Assembly (NCBI GenBank): GCA_009692155.1
Contig: SHZW01000004.1
Span: 1-64,000 of the forward strand
Reading direction: 5' to 3'
Source of the DNA: Nitrospiraceae bacterium
GTDB lineage: Bacteria > Nitrospirota > Nitrospiria > Nitrospirales > Nitrospiraceae
Length of the DNA: 64,000 nt
The position numbers and the translations under genes are program-made. This document shows positions 1 through 9,502 of this stretch, piece by piece. The notes beneath the pieces are model-generated. The model worked only from the letters and a program-made list of their open reading frames with translations. It did not search any database and was not told the origin of the DNA. Within the stretch, counting starts at the first letter, position 1. Each line of letters starts with the position of its first letter.

Positions 1-1
1 G

Positions 2-130
2 GCGGCCAAGTTGCTGCAGCTGGATGCGCGGTCGTTCCGCTATCGCCTGAGCAAATTTGCAATCACGAGAGGCCACGACGAGGACGAAGATGGTGGGAGC
101 GATGGGAAGCGAACGAACGGTCCGCATTAA
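2..130 (+). CDS. C-terminal fragment of a Fis-type HTH (NtrC-like sigma-54 response regulator), truncated at the window edge
   Basis: Reading from base 2 gives AAKLLQLDARSFRYRLSKFAITRG...NGPH*, resembling the C-terminal Fis HTH of NtrC-type regulators. Confidence 0.6.
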   Translation, partial: AAKLLQLDARSFRYRLSKFAITRGHDEDEDGGSDGKRTNGPH

Positions 131-1040
131 CGCGCCGGCCAAGGTCAATCTGGTGCTCCGCGTGCTGGATCGCCGGCCGGACGGGTACCATAATCTGTGG
201 TCCGTGATGCAGACGGTGGGCCTGGAAGACGAATTATATGTCAGGCTGTCCGCGCGTCCGGGCGTTCGGCTGCAGTGCGACGAAGCGGACATGCCGACCG
301 ACGGGCGCAATCTGGTCGTGCGCGCCGCCTTGGCGGTGATGACGCGTGCAGGGCATGCGGAAAGCCGGCCTCCCGGCGTGGAGATTCATCTGATCAAACG
401 GATTCCGGTGTCGGCCGGCCTGGGCGGCGGCAGCAGCGATGCGGCTGCCACGATCGTCGCCTTGAATGCGCTGCTGGGGCTGGGCTGGTCGCGTGAGGCG
501 ATGGGGAGTGTCGGCGCGCCGCTGGGGAGCGACGTGCCGTTTTTCCTGTTCTCGCCCAGCGCGCTGGTGCGGGGCCGGGGCGAAGACGTGACGGCGCTCG
601 CGGTGACGGGCACGCGCTGGATCGTGCTGGTCAATCCGGGGTTTCCGATCGAAACACGGTGGGCCTACGAGCAATTGTCGGCGGGACGGACGGCGGTGCA
701 ACCGCTTGCGGAGGCTTTGCACCGGATCGACCGCGGTGGCGTGGTCTCCTGGGAGCAGGCAGTGGGACTGATGGAAAACGACTTCGAGGCGGCGCTGGTG
801 CCGACGCATGGCGTGCTGGGGAAGATCAAGCAGCAGTTGCTGGCGGCTGGCGCGGAAGCGGCACTGCTGTCCGGGAGCGGCGCCACGGTGTTCGGGGTGT
901 TTCGCGACAAGACCGCTGCGGTCCGTGCGCAGCAGGCGTGCAGCCGCACCGAAGGCTGGCGTGTCTTTGCCGTTCCAGCCGGGACTGCCCCGCTTTCGTG
1001 CGAGACCGGCGGCACGCCGCGCCCGACATCGGTTGGTTGA
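90..1040 (+). CDS. ispE: 4-diphosphocytidyl-2-C-methyl-D-erythritol kinase
   Basis: GHMP kinase motif PVSAGLGGGSSDAAA; N-term APAKVNLVLRVLDRRPDGYHNL; start could be 90 or 102. Confidence 0.95.
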   Translation: MVGAMGSERTVRINAPAKVNLVLRVLDRRPDGYHNLWSVMQTVGLEDELYVRLSARPGVRLQCDEADMPTDGRNLVVRAALAVMTRAGHAESRPPGVEIHLIKRIPVSAGLGGGSSDAAATIVALNALLGLGWSREAMGSVGAPLGSDVPFFLFSPSALVRGRGEDVTALAVTGTRWIVLVNPGFPIETRWAYEQLSAGRTAVQPLAEALHRIDRGGVVSWEQAVGLMENDFEAALVPTHGVLGKIKQQLLAAGAEAALLSGSGATVFGVFRDKTAAVRAQQACSRTEGWRVFAVPAGTAPLSCETGGTPRPTSVG

Positions 1041-1106
1041 CAAGTTCTCGGATTTTCCGTTACATTTCAATGTTCACCGGCTAGGCGGTTGCTCTCGGAG
1101 GGGAGT

Positions 1107-2057
1107 ATGGAGAAGACGCTCAAGCTCTTTTCGGGAAACGCGAATCCGGCCTTGGCCAAGGAAATTTGCGGGTGCCTCGGCATCGGGATAGGTGCGGCTG
1201 CGATCTCGTCATTCAGCGACGGGGAAATCCGCATTAAAATCGATGAAAACGTCCGTGGCGCGGACGTGTTCGTGGTGCAGTCGTGCTGTACGCCGGTCAA
1301 CAATTCGATCATGGAATTGCTCATCATGATCGATGCGCTCAAGCGCTCGTCGGCCTACCGCATTACGGCCGTGATTCCGTATTTCGGTTACGGGAGGCAG
1401 GATCGCAAGGACCAGCCGCGGGTGCCGATCACCGCCAAGCTGGTCGCGGATCTGGTGACGACCGCCGGCGCCGACCGGGTGCTCACGATGGATCTGCACG
1501 CCGGACAGATCCAGGGATTTTTCAACATCCCGGTCGATCATTTGTATGCGCTGCCGGTGTTGCTGGGCTACATCAACAAGCGGTTTGCGAAGGATCTCAA
1601 GGATGTGGTGATCGTTTCGCCGGATGCGGGCGGTGTCGAGCGGGCGCGGGCCTTTGCCAAGCGGTTGCAGGCGAACCTGGCGATCATCGACAAACGGCGC
1701 GAGGGACCGAACAACGCGCAGGTCATGAATATTATCGGCGATGTCGAGGGAAAGCATGCGATTCTTCTGGACGACATGATCGATACGGCTGGCACCATTG
1801 TGCAGGGCGCGCAGGCCTGTTCCGACAAGGGTGCGAAGTCGGTCTGGGCCGGTTGCGTGCATCCGGTGCTGTCGGGGCCGGCGCTCGAACGGCTGCAAGG
1901 GTCACGGTTGACCGAGGTCGTCGTGACCAATACGATTCCGCTGAACGGCAAGGACCAACAGTGCCCCAAGCTGCGCGTGCTGTCCGTCGCGCCGCTGTTG
2001 GGCGAGGCCATTAAACGGATTCACGAGGAAAAATCGGTCAGTTCACTATTTGAGTAG
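1107..2057 (+). CDS. prs: Ribose-phosphate pyrophosphokinase
   Basis: [60 protein letters not shown] ggaggggag upstream of ATG 1107. Confidence 0.97.
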   Translation: MEKTLKLFSGNANPALAKEICGCLGIGIGAAAISSFSDGEIRIKIDENVRGADVFVVQSCCTPVNNSIMELLIMIDALKRSSAYRITAVIPYFGYGRQDRKDQPRVPITAKLVADLVTTAGADRVLTMDLHAGQIQGFFNIPVDHLYALPVLLGYINKRFAKDLKDVVIVSPDAGGVERARAFAKRLQANLAIIDKRREGPNNAQVMNIIGDVEGKHAILLDDMIDTAGTIVQGAQACSDKGAKSVWAGCVHPVLSGPALERLQGSRLTEVVVTNTIPLNGKDQQCPKLRVLSVAPLLGEAIKRIHEEKSVSSLFE

Positions 2058-2068
2058 TTGAAACCAAA

Positions 2069-2141
2069 GCCAATAGCGAGTAGCTCGCAGCCGCTGCTCA
2101 ACGTATCGAACGGAAGGCTGCCCGCTATTCGCTATTGTCAT
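2069..2141. repeat. Heptad-phased inverted-arm array (prs-rplY junction)
   Basis: Left aatagcg/agtagct/cgcagcc; right gctgccc/gctattc/gctattg. Confidence 0.55.
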
Positions 2142-2160
2142 GTTCAGGTAAGGAGATGTC

Positions 2161-2985
2161 ATGAAATTGGATCTTGCAGCAGAAACCAGAACCGGCTTGG
2201 GCAAGGGCGCCGCCCGTCAGTTGCGGCGCAATGGCCGGGTGCCGGCAGTCCTCTACGGGCAGGGCGAGTGCGTGCTCCTGACGCTGGAACCGGAAGACCT
2301 GCGGGAAATTATCCGCGCGCATGCCGGCCGCACGGCGCTGATCACCGTGAAGATCGCGGACGCCGCATCCAAGGGCACTAGGATCGCCCTGCTCCGGGAC
2401 TATCAACTCGATCCCGTCAGCGGCGACGTGCTTCATGCCGACCTGTTCGAGATCCTGATGGACAAGGCCATCCGCGTGAAAGTGCCGGTGAGCGTGATCG
2501 GCGGCCAGCCGGCCGGAGTGAAGGAAGGCGGCATCCTGCAGCACAATATGCGTGAGATTCACGTCGAGTGCCTGCCGTCGGCGCTGCCGGATTCGATTCC
2601 CGTGGATGCTTCGGCCCTGGTGATCGGGCAGGGTATCCATGTGAAGGAATTGCAGCCGGTGGCCGGTGTGCGGTTTCTGGACGATCTGGAGCAGATGGTC
2701 GTCAGCGTGGCAATCCCGATGTCCGAAGCCAAACTGGAGGCTTTGCTGACCAGCGCGGCGACGACCGGCGAGGGCAAGGAGCCGGAAGTCATTGCGAAGG
2801 GCAAGGAAGCGGCGGCGGCTGCGGAAGTGGCGGCCGGCGGCACGCCTGCAGGTGAGGTGAAGCCCGGCGTGGCCGGGGCGACGGCCACGGCTGAGAAGGG
2901 TAAGGAAGGCGCCAAGGAAGCGGCTCCCAAGGCTGAAAAGAAGACTGAAAAGAAGGCTGAGAAGAAGGAAGAGAAGAAGAAATAG
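2161..2985 (+). CDS. rplY: 50S ribosomal protein L25/general stress protein Ctc, with long Ala/Lys/Glu-rich C-terminal tail
   Basis: KLDLAAETRTGLGKGAARQLRRNGRVPAVLYGQ; low-complexity tail ending EKKTEKKAEKKEEKKK. Confidence 0.95.
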   Translation: MKLDLAAETRTGLGKGAARQLRRNGRVPAVLYGQGECVLLTLEPEDLREIIRAHAGRTALITVKIADAASKGTRIALLRDYQLDPVSGDVLHADLFEILMDKAIRVKVPVSVIGGQPAGVKEGGILQHNMREIHVECLPSALPDSIPVDASALVIGQGIHVKELQPVAGVRFLDDLEQMVVSVAIPMSEAKLEALLTSAATTGEGKEPEVIAKGKEAAAAAEVAAGGTPAGEVKPGVAGATATAEKGKEGAKEAAPKAEKKTEKKAEKKEEKKK

Positions 2986-2987
2986 CC

Positions 2988-3578
2988 TTGCGAGTCATTG
3001 TCGGACTCGGCAATCCCGGCGACCGATACGCACGTACCCGCCACAATGCCGGCGCCCGTGTCATCGAGCGGGCGTCCGTGCAATGGTCCATCCCTCTCAA
3101 GACTGTCGGATCGGCCCGCATGGGCACCGGCCGGGTTGGTCCGTCCGACAGGCCGGTCGAGGTTGCACTCGCCATTCCGCTCACCTGGATGAATCAGTCG
3201 GGGACGGCCGTCGTGGAATTGCTCGCGCGGCTGGGATGTGCCCCTCAGGATCTGACGGTCGTCCATGACGACCTGGATATGGAGCCAGGCCGGTTGCGTC
3301 TCAAGCGGAGCGGAGGAGCAGGCGGACATAACGGCGTCTCTTCCATCATTGCCGAGCTGAATACCGATCAATTTTACCGATTGAAACTCGGCATCGGGCG
3401 TTCGGTGCCTGGCATGGATGCCGCAGACTATGTCCTGGAGCCGTTTACACAGGATGAAACAGCCGTGATCGACAGCAGCGTGGAGCAGGCGGTGTTGGCG
3501 CTGGAATGTCTGATGGTGGAAGGACCGGATGCCGCGATGAATAAATTCCATATCAGAGGGCAGGAGGCGCAGGAATAG
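2988..3578 (+). CDS. pth: Peptidyl-tRNA hydrolase
   Basis: RVIVGLGNPGDRYARTRHNAG; HDDLDMEPGRLRLKRSGGAGGHNG. Confidence 0.96.
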   Translation: MRVIVGLGNPGDRYARTRHNAGARVIERASVQWSIPLKTVGSARMGTGRVGPSDRPVEVALAIPLTWMNQSGTAVVELLARLGCAPQDLTVVHDDLDMEPGRLRLKRSGGAGGHNGVSSIIAELNTDQFYRLKLGIGRSVPGMDAADYVLEPFTQDETAVIDSSVEQAVLALECLMVEGPDAAMNKFHIRGQEAQE

Positions 3579-3579
3579 T

Positions 3580-4671
3580 ATGGGCTTGTGTTGCGGCATG
3601 ATCGGTTTGCCGAACGTTGGGAAGACCACCGTGTTCAACGCCTTGACCGGCGGCGGCGCGCTGGCGGCCAATTATCCTTTTGCGACCGTGGATCCCAATA
3701 CCGGCATTGCGCTGGTGCCCGATCCGCGCCTGACGAAGCTGACCGACCTCTTCAAATCCAAAAAAACCACGCCGGCTACCCTGGAAGTCCGCGACATTGC
3801 CGGGCTGGTCGAAGGGGCCAGCAAGGGCGAAGGGCTCGGTAACCAGTTTCTCGGTCACATCCGTGAAGTGGACGCTCTGCTGCACGTCGTCCGGTGTTTC
3901 CAGGGCACCGATGTCGTGCACGTGAGTGGAAGCGTGAATCCGCTTCGTGACATCGGTGTCATCGAAACCGAGCTGATGCTGGCCGATCTGGAAACCCTCG
4001 AGCGGCGCAAACAGAAGGTCGAGAAAAAAGTGCGCGCCGGCGACAAAAAGGCGGCGTTCGAGATGGCCTTGCTTCAGCGGCTGATAGAGCTGCTCGACAA
4101 AGGCGAATGGCTGGGCAACCTGCCCTACACGCCGGAGGAGCGGGCCATTCTCGATGAATGCCAGTTGCTGGCGGCCAAGCCGGTCCTCTTCGTGGCCAAC
4201 GTTTCGGAAGGGCCGAACGCTGATGAAGCGATGGTCAAGCTGGTTCGGGAGTTTGCCGAAAAACGGGGGGCGAGGGTCGTGACGATTTGCGGCCAGCTCG
4301 AAGCGGAACTGTCCACGCTTCCGGAAGAGGAACGGACGGATTTTCTCAAGGGCATGGGCCTGACCGAATCCGGTCTCGTCCGCCTGACACGCGAAGCCTA
4401 TCAGCTTCTCAGGATCATGACCTTCTTCACTGCCGGCGAACAGGAGTCGCGGGCCTGGCCGCTCTTGGAAGGCACTAAAGCGCCGCAGGCGGCGGGCAAG
4501 ATCCACTCAGACATGGAACGCGGATTCATCCGCGCTGAGGTCTATCATTATAATGATCTTCTCGCCTGCGGGTCGGAAGCGAAGGTGAAGGAGAAGGGAT
4601 TGTTCCGGCTGGAAGGCAAAGACTATGTCATGAAGGAAGCCGACATCGTCTTTTTCAGATTCAACGTCTAA
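3580..4671 (+). CDS. ychF: Redox-regulated ATPase YchF (Obg-like GTPase)
   Basis: CGMIGLPNVGKTTVFNALTGG; C-term TGS-like AEVYHYNDLLACGSEAKVKEKGLFRLEGKDYVMKEADIVFFRFNV. Confidence 0.97.
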   Translation: MGLCCGMIGLPNVGKTTVFNALTGGGALAANYPFATVDPNTGIALVPDPRLTKLTDLFKSKKTTPATLEVRDIAGLVEGASKGEGLGNQFLGHIREVDALLHVVRCFQGTDVVHVSGSVNPLRDIGVIETELMLADLETLERRKQKVEKKVRAGDKKAAFEMALLQRLIELLDKGEWLGNLPYTPEERAILDECQLLAAKPVLFVANVSEGPNADEAMVKLVREFAEKRGARVVTICGQLEAELSTLPEEERTDFLKGMGLTESGLVRLTREAYQLLRIMTFFTAGEQESRAWPLLEGTKAPQAAGKIHSDMERGFIRAEVYHYNDLLACGSEAKVKEKGLFRLEGKDYVMKEADIVFFRFNV

Positions 4672-4750
4672 GGATATCTCGGCTGATGAAGGGCGAACTG
4701 CTCCGGCGAAAGTATGAAGCAGGGTGACGAGGCCCTCGCGTCCGCGCCTC

Positions 4751-4884
4751 CCGAAGCGACCCTTCCGGGCTTTAGCGTGGGGAAGCCTTCTGGAATTCCC
4801 GCGGCCGCGGTCGTTGACCGCGGTGCCTTGGTCAGTTCCAGCTTTCCTCCCCGCTAAAGCCTCGGTGGGTACCCCGCTTCTCCG
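4751..4884. repeat. Composite palindrome downstream of ychF
   Basis: gaagcg...gctttagcgtgggga pairs with tcctccccgctaaagc...cgcttc; inner ccgcggtcgttgaccgcgg palindrome. Confidence 0.6.
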
Positions 4885-4923
4885 GCAATGTCCGCTCAAC
4901 CTCGCCACCCCACTTTTAGAGAG

Positions 4924-4972
4924 TGAAAGGCGACAAGCCGCTTGCAAGCCTGTCGCCTTTAACGCTTCGCCA
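4924..4972. repeat. Left member of inverted-repeat pair flanking the RCC1 gene
   Basis: Reverse complement ggcgaagcgttaaaggcgacaggcttgcaagcggcttgtcgcctttcac; matches right copy at 6221-6269 with about 2 internal mismatches. Confidence 0.85.
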
Positions 4973-5129
4973 AGCTCAACGGGCCACTCCAGTCAGTAGT
5001 GATAGCCTTCCAATCCTGGTTGCCTCCTCTGAAATATTGACGCTCTTCTTAGGAAAGCGTAGCCTGCATCCAGCCGAAATGGTGAATGTCCACGTTTTTC
5101 TTCCTATCCTCCAACCCAAGGAAAGAGTG

Positions 5130-6144
5130 ATGAGCCAACGCGCGCAATGCGCAAAGAAGTGTGCCAGCATTACGCTGGTCAGCCTAGTGCTGGTTGTGCT
5201 CGGCTACTTCAGTACTGGAGAGGGAAGCAGTTCCCTGACCATTCTATCCCTTGCTGCTGGGGGAGGGCATACCTGTGCACTGCTGAGCGATGGCACCGTG
5301 CGATGTTGGGGAGGCAATGTAGACGGTCGCCTTGGTAATGGGACCACAACTGACTCGTTCATTCCTGTCCAAGTAGTCACGATCTCCTCCGCTCGCGAGA
5401 CTACTGCAGGGCTGAGTTATGGCTGTGCGCTTTTAGGAAACAGCACTGTCCAGTGCTGGGGAGATAACAGTTTCGGTCAATTAGGCAACGGGACGAAAGA
5501 CAACTCTTCAGTTCCCGTCATAGTGACAGGGATTAGCGCTGCTGTGGTCATTGCATCTGGAGAGTTCCATGCCTGTGTGGTGTTGCAAGACGGTACTGTG
5601 CGTTGTTGGGGACGAAACAAGGAAGGCCAACTCGGCGACGGGACGACGACAGATTCTTCGGTTGCTGTGACGGTGCCGATGATCACCTCGGCAGTGGCGA
5701 TCGCGGTTGGCTCTGACCATACGTGTGCGTTACTTCGAGATAGCATGGTGATGTGTTGGGGGGCCAATGGGAGTGGTCAACTAGGTAATGGGACGATGAC
5801 AAATTCGCTTGTTCCAATGGAGGTGAGAGGGCTCTCGTCGACGGTATCGATAGGGGCAGGCGCTGGTCATACCTGCGCGCTCTTGGCAGACGGGAGCGTG
5901 AAGTGTTGGGGGGGGGAATCAAATTGGTCAGCTCGGAAATGGGAATAGGGATGACTCTTTGGTTCCGGTGGCAGTGAAAGGTATTGCATCTGCGAAGGTC
6001 ATTACGACCCGTTTTTTCCATACCTGTGCTCTACTCCGTGATGGGAAGGTGAAGTGCTGGGGGAAAAACTTGCTCGCTGGGAAGTTTAAGAAAGATGCAG
6101 GGATTATTGTTGCAACGCCAGTGGAGGTGCAGGTGGTCCCTTAG
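5130..6144 (+). pseudogene. Secreted RCC1/BNR-repeat protein, frame broken at a G9 tract
   Basis: Repeats of GxxHTCALLxDGTVxCWGxNxxGQLGNGTTxxS; frame shifts at 5908-5916 and continues in another frame to 6144; RBS aaggaaag before ATG 5130; N-terminal hydrophobic segment. Confidence 0.85.
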
Positions 6145-6220
6145 GAGAAAAAGAATGGTGAAGAAAACAGGGACATTCAAGGTTTGCAGGGCAACCACTA
6201 CTGGCACAGCCCACTGAACG

Positions 6221-6278
6221 TGGCGAAGCGTTAAAGGCGACAGGCTTTCAAGCGGCCTGTCGCCTTTCTATTTTTTTA
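6221..6278 (+). terminator. Hairpin plus T-tract after RCC1 gene; also the right inverted-repeat copy
   Basis: aaaggcgacaggc-tttcaagcg-gcctgtcgccttt followed by ctattttttta. Confidence 0.8.
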
Positions 6279-6306
6279 TTTGTTGGAGACGCTATCTTCC
6301 GATAGA

Positions 6307-6396
6307 GCGCAGCCCGGTCTCCCTTCAACTGCGCGCGTCCAACGAGGGCCTTCCGAGGCCGCGCGTTGCGCGAGCACGAAGGGGGACCGGGCTGCC
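6307..6396. repeat. Composite palindrome with ~52-nt conserved core (copy 1)
   Basis: Outer arms agcccggtctccctt / aagggggaccgggct; core is the reverse complement of the core at 15355-15406. Confidence 0.8.
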
Positions 6397-6534
6397 AGCT
6401 CGTTTCCTCCGTGTCACGTTTGACAGTCCGTTCGGCGCTGTGTTAGCGTGCCTTCCGTTCAGAGATAGTCGGGTTCAAAACTTATCCCTCGCTCCAAGCC
6501 ATGACTTGGGGCCGTTGACCAGGAGGATGACTGC

Positions 6535-6903
6535 ATGCAGCTCTACGAGTCCATCTTTATCATTCGTCCGTCGCTCTCCGACGACGACACCAATAAACTG
6601 ATCGAAAAAATGAAGGGCATGATCGAGAAGGCAGGCGCCACGCTGCTCATTCTCGAGAACTGGGGCAAGAAAAAACTGGCCTACGAGATCAAGCGGGAGC
6701 GCCGCGGGACCTTCGTATATCTGCATTTCAAGGCGTTGGGAAATGTTGTCGGCGAGTTGGAGCATGCCTACCGGCTCGAAGACTCCGTGCTGAAGTTTCT
6801 GACAGTCCGTCTCGAGCATCCACCGGCTCCCAAGCCGGAGGTGCCGACGGCGATGGTGGGACAGGCACCACCGCCCAGGGAGTTCGAGCGTGACCGGGTT
6901 TAA
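6535..6903 (+). CDS. rpsF: 30S ribosomal protein S6
   Basis: MQLYESIFIIRPSLSDDD; WGKKKLAYEIKRERRGTFVYLHFKA. Confidence 0.96.
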   Translation: MQLYESIFIIRPSLSDDDTNKLIEKMKGMIEKAGATLLILENWGKKKLAYEIKRERRGTFVYLHFKALGNVVGELEHAYRLEDSVLKFLTVRLEHPPAPKPEVPTAMVGQAPPPREFERDRV

Positions 6904-7288
6904 TAAAGTCATTCTGATCGGCAACCTGACGAAGAATCCGGAGCTGCGCTATACGCCGAACGGCACGCCGGTGGCCAGTTTCGGGCTGGCGGTGAATCGA
7001 AAGTATCGTCAGGCCGAAGAGCTGAAGGAAGAGGTGTGCTTCGTGGATATTGTGGTGTTCGGCAAGCAGGCCGAACATTGCGGGCAGTATCTCAGCAAGG
7101 GGAACGGCGTCGTCGTGGACGGCCGGCTGCAGCAGCGGCGCTGGGAAACGGAAGACGGGCAGAAACGCAGCAAGCACGAGGTGGTGGCGCAGATGGTCAC
7201 CTTCCTGCCGAAACGCCAGGAAGCGGGCGGGGGCGAGCAGGGCGCGGCGGATGAAGCCGCTGGTCTCGAAGAAGAACCGCAGGGCTAG
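6890..7288 (+). CDS. ssb: Single-stranded DNA-binding protein
   Basis: FNKVILIGNLTKNPELRYTPNGTPVASFGLAVNRKY. Confidence 0.95.
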   Translation: MTGFNKVILIGNLTKNPELRYTPNGTPVASFGLAVNRKYRQAEELKEEVCFVDIVVFGKQAEHCGQYLSKGNGVVVDGRLQQRRWETEDGQKRSKHEVVAQMVTFLPKRQEAGGGEQGAADEAAGLEEEPQG

Positions 7289-7318
7289 TTCAGAATCATC
7301 GGATCAGGAGGGACGAGC

Positions 7319-7543
7319 GTGGAACGAGGAGGCGGAAGATTATTTCAGCGGCGGCGGCAATGCTGTTTTTGCATGGACAAGACGCCGATCGACTTCAAGG
7401 ACATCGGTCTCTTGCGGAATTTCCTGACGGAGCGTGGCCGGATTGTCCCGCGCCGGGTGTCCGGCAACTGCATGGGGCACCAGCGTGATCTGACGGTCGC
7501 GATCAAGCGGGCGCGCACGATCGCGATGCTGTCGTTTGCGTAA
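7319..7543 (+). CDS. rpsR: 30S ribosomal protein S18
   Basis: [62 protein letters not shown] start. Confidence 0.95.
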   Translation: MERGGGRLFQRRRQCCFCMDKTPIDFKDIGLLRNFLTERGRIVPRRVSGNCMGHQRDLTVAIKRARTIAMLSFA

Positions 7544-7578
7544 GAGTACTGAGCCTGTCCGGCCCCGCTCGGTTTGAC

Positions 7579-8226
7579 TTGGTGAGCGGTTCCATGTATA
7601 TCGGTCGCACCACAGCAACTGGCCTCGCGGTGACATTCATGGCCTTGCCGGTCCTCCACCTCCACGAGATTCCGAACGATGGGCTGAGTCTTTCCTGCGA
7701 CGTGCAGGTGGACGACCTGGCCCTGGGTCCGGAGGATGTCCGGATCCCCGGTGGGCTGGCCATGTCGGTCAACGCCGTCAAAGCCGTGACCACGGTGCAC
7801 GTGACCGGGACGCTCAGCGGGACCGCGCGCCGGCAATGCGTCCGGTGCCTGAAAGAGTATGACGATGCGCTGTGGATTCCGGTTGTCGGGGAGTATCTCA
7901 GCGACGCGGATCTCAAATCCAAGCCGGCCGGCCGGGAGTCGCCGGAGCGGTCTGGCGAGGATGAAGACACGGACGATGAGAGCTATGTCTATACGGGCGA
8001 GGAGATCGAATTAGCCGACATGCTGCGGGAGCACGTGATTCTGGCGGCGCCGATGCAGGCGCTCTGTCACGACGAGTGCCGTGGGCTTTGCCCGGTCTGC
8101 GGGCAGGATTTGAATGTGCGCCGGTGCGAATGCCGGGAAGAACAGATTCAGTCGCCGTTTGCCGTCTTGAAGCAACTGCGTGAGACCGTGAAGGGACAAG
8201 CGAAGCGAACCACGAAGATGAAGTGA
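7579..8226 (+). CDS. YceD/DUF177 family protein
   Basis: Position upstream of rpmF; CLKEYDDALWIPVVGEYL, CRGLCPVCGQDLNVRRCEC motif. Confidence 0.88.
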   Translation: MVSGSMYIGRTTATGLAVTFMALPVLHLHEIPNDGLSLSCDVQVDDLALGPEDVRIPGGLAMSVNAVKAVTTVHVTGTLSGTARRQCVRCLKEYDDALWIPVVGEYLSDADLKSKPAGRESPERSGEDEDTDDESYVYTGEEIELADMLREHVILAAPMQALCHDECRGLCPVCGQDLNVRRCECREEQIQSPFAVLKQLRETVKGQAKRTTKMK

Positions 8227-8235
8227 GGATCGACC

Positions 8236-8427
8236 ATGCCGAATCCAAAACATAAACACTCAAAGGCGCGCCGCGACAAGCGGCGGGCCCAGTGGCGGAG
8301 AAAGAAATCCGCGGGGCCCAACCTGTCTGCGTGCCCGCAATGTCACGAACTGAGGCCTCCCCATCAAGTCTGCATGAATTGCGGGACCTATAAGGGCACC
8401 GCAGTCATCGCCGTCGAAGAGTCCTAA
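8236..8427 (+). CDS. rpmF: 50S ribosomal protein L32
   Basis: MPNPKHKHSKARRDKRRAQWRRK..CPQCHELRPPHQVCMNCGTYKG. Confidence 0.97.
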   Translation: MPNPKHKHSKARRDKRRAQWRRKKSAGPNLSACPQCHELRPPHQVCMNCGTYKGTAVIAVEES

Positions 8428-8473
8428 ACGGTCGCCGGCAGGACGTCGTTTGGAGCGCGGCGCGGTACCCACA

Positions 8474-9502
8474 ATGAAAATCGCTGTTGATGCGATGGGT
8501 GGTGACCACGGGCCTGCTCCTGCGGTCGAAGGCGCCATCCAGGCGGCGCAGGAATTCGACGTCGGCGTCATTCTGGTGGGCGACGAAACCAAGCTTCGAG
8601 ACCAGCTCGCACGCACGCGCTGCACTGATCCCCGCATCACCGTTCATCACGCCCCGCAAGTCGTCGGCATGCACGAATCGCCGGCGCAGATCGCCAGGAA
8701 AAAACGGGACTCCTCAATTTGGATTGCGACCGAGCTGGTCCAGGCAGGCACCGCGCAGGCCGTCGTCAGCTCCGGCAATACCGGCGCCAGCGTCGTGTCG
8801 GCGATTTTTCTGCTTGATCGAATCAAAGGCGTGGAGCGGCCGGCGATCGCCACGACGCTGCCGACGCTGACCGGAACCGCCGTGATGCTGGATGTGGGCG
8901 CCAATGTCGACTGCACGGCGAACCAGTTGCTCCAATTCGGCATCATGGGGCACGAATATGCCAAGGACCTCTACGCCAAGTCCGCGCCACGGGTCGGGCT
9001 GCTGAGCATCGGCGAAGAGGACAGCAAGGGGAATGAAGTCACGAAAGAAGCGCTCAAACTCCTGAAGGGCAGCGCCATCAATTTCATGGGCAACGTCGAA
9101 GGACGGGACGTCTACAGCGGGGCGGCCGACGTGATCGTGTGCGACGGGTTCATCGGCAACGTGGCGCTGAAGATTTCCGAGGGGCTGGCGGAAACGATCA
9201 AGAAGCTGCTGATGAAGGAAATTGCCGGGACGTTTCTGGGCCGGCTCTCGTATCCATTCATTGCGGCTCCGCTGCTTGCGCTCAAGCGCAAAACCGACTA
9301 TGCCGAATTCGGCGGCGCGCCCCTGCTGGGGGTGAACGGTGTCAGCGTCATCGCCCACGGCCGGTCCTCGGCCAAGGCCATCAAGAACGCGATCCGGCAG
9401 GCCAAGTTGATGGTGGACGGGCGCGTGATCGAAAACATCCGCCGCGACATCGAAGAGAGCATAGCGGGGAACCGCCCGGCTGCGAAGGGAGACTCGGCGT
9501 GA
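8474..9502 (+). CDS. plsX: Phosphate acyltransferase PlsX
   Basis: MKIAVDAMGGDHGPAPAVEGA; SSGNTGASVVSAIF. Confidence 0.97.
   Translation: MKIAVDAMGGDHGPAPAVEGAIQAAQEFDVGVILVGDETKLRDQLARTRCTDPRITVHHAPQVVGMHESPAQIARKKRDSSIWIATELVQAGTAQAVVSSGNTGASVVSAIFLLDRIKGVERPAIATTLPTLTGTAVMLDVGANVDCTANQLLQFGIMGHEYAKDLYAKSAPRVGLLSIGEEDSKGNEVTKEALKLLKGSAINFMGNVEGRDVYSGAADVIVCDGFIGNVALKISEGLAETIKKLLMKEIAGTFLGRLSYPFIAAPLLALKRKTDYAEFGGAPLLGVNGVSVIAHGRSSAKAIKNAIRQAKLMVDGRVIENIRRDIEESIAGNRPAAKGDSA

Noticed and set aside
234-1070. Long minus-strand ORFs opposite conserved genes (e.g. 234-1070, 9298-10548, 24-27 kb plus strand, 39872-41608, 54931-56559)
   Set aside because: High-GC antisense open frames; the opposite strand carries clear conserved proteins and these translations lack recognisable domains.
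1041-1106. tRNA gene between ispE and prs
   Set aside because: Gap is ~65 nt with no cloverleaf or CCA-type end visible; no tRNA genes were recognised elsewhere in the window.
6535-7543. Expected rplI after rpsF-ssb-rpsR
   Set aside because: No L9-like ORF follows rpsR here; absence is noted but gene order varies, so it is not a finding.
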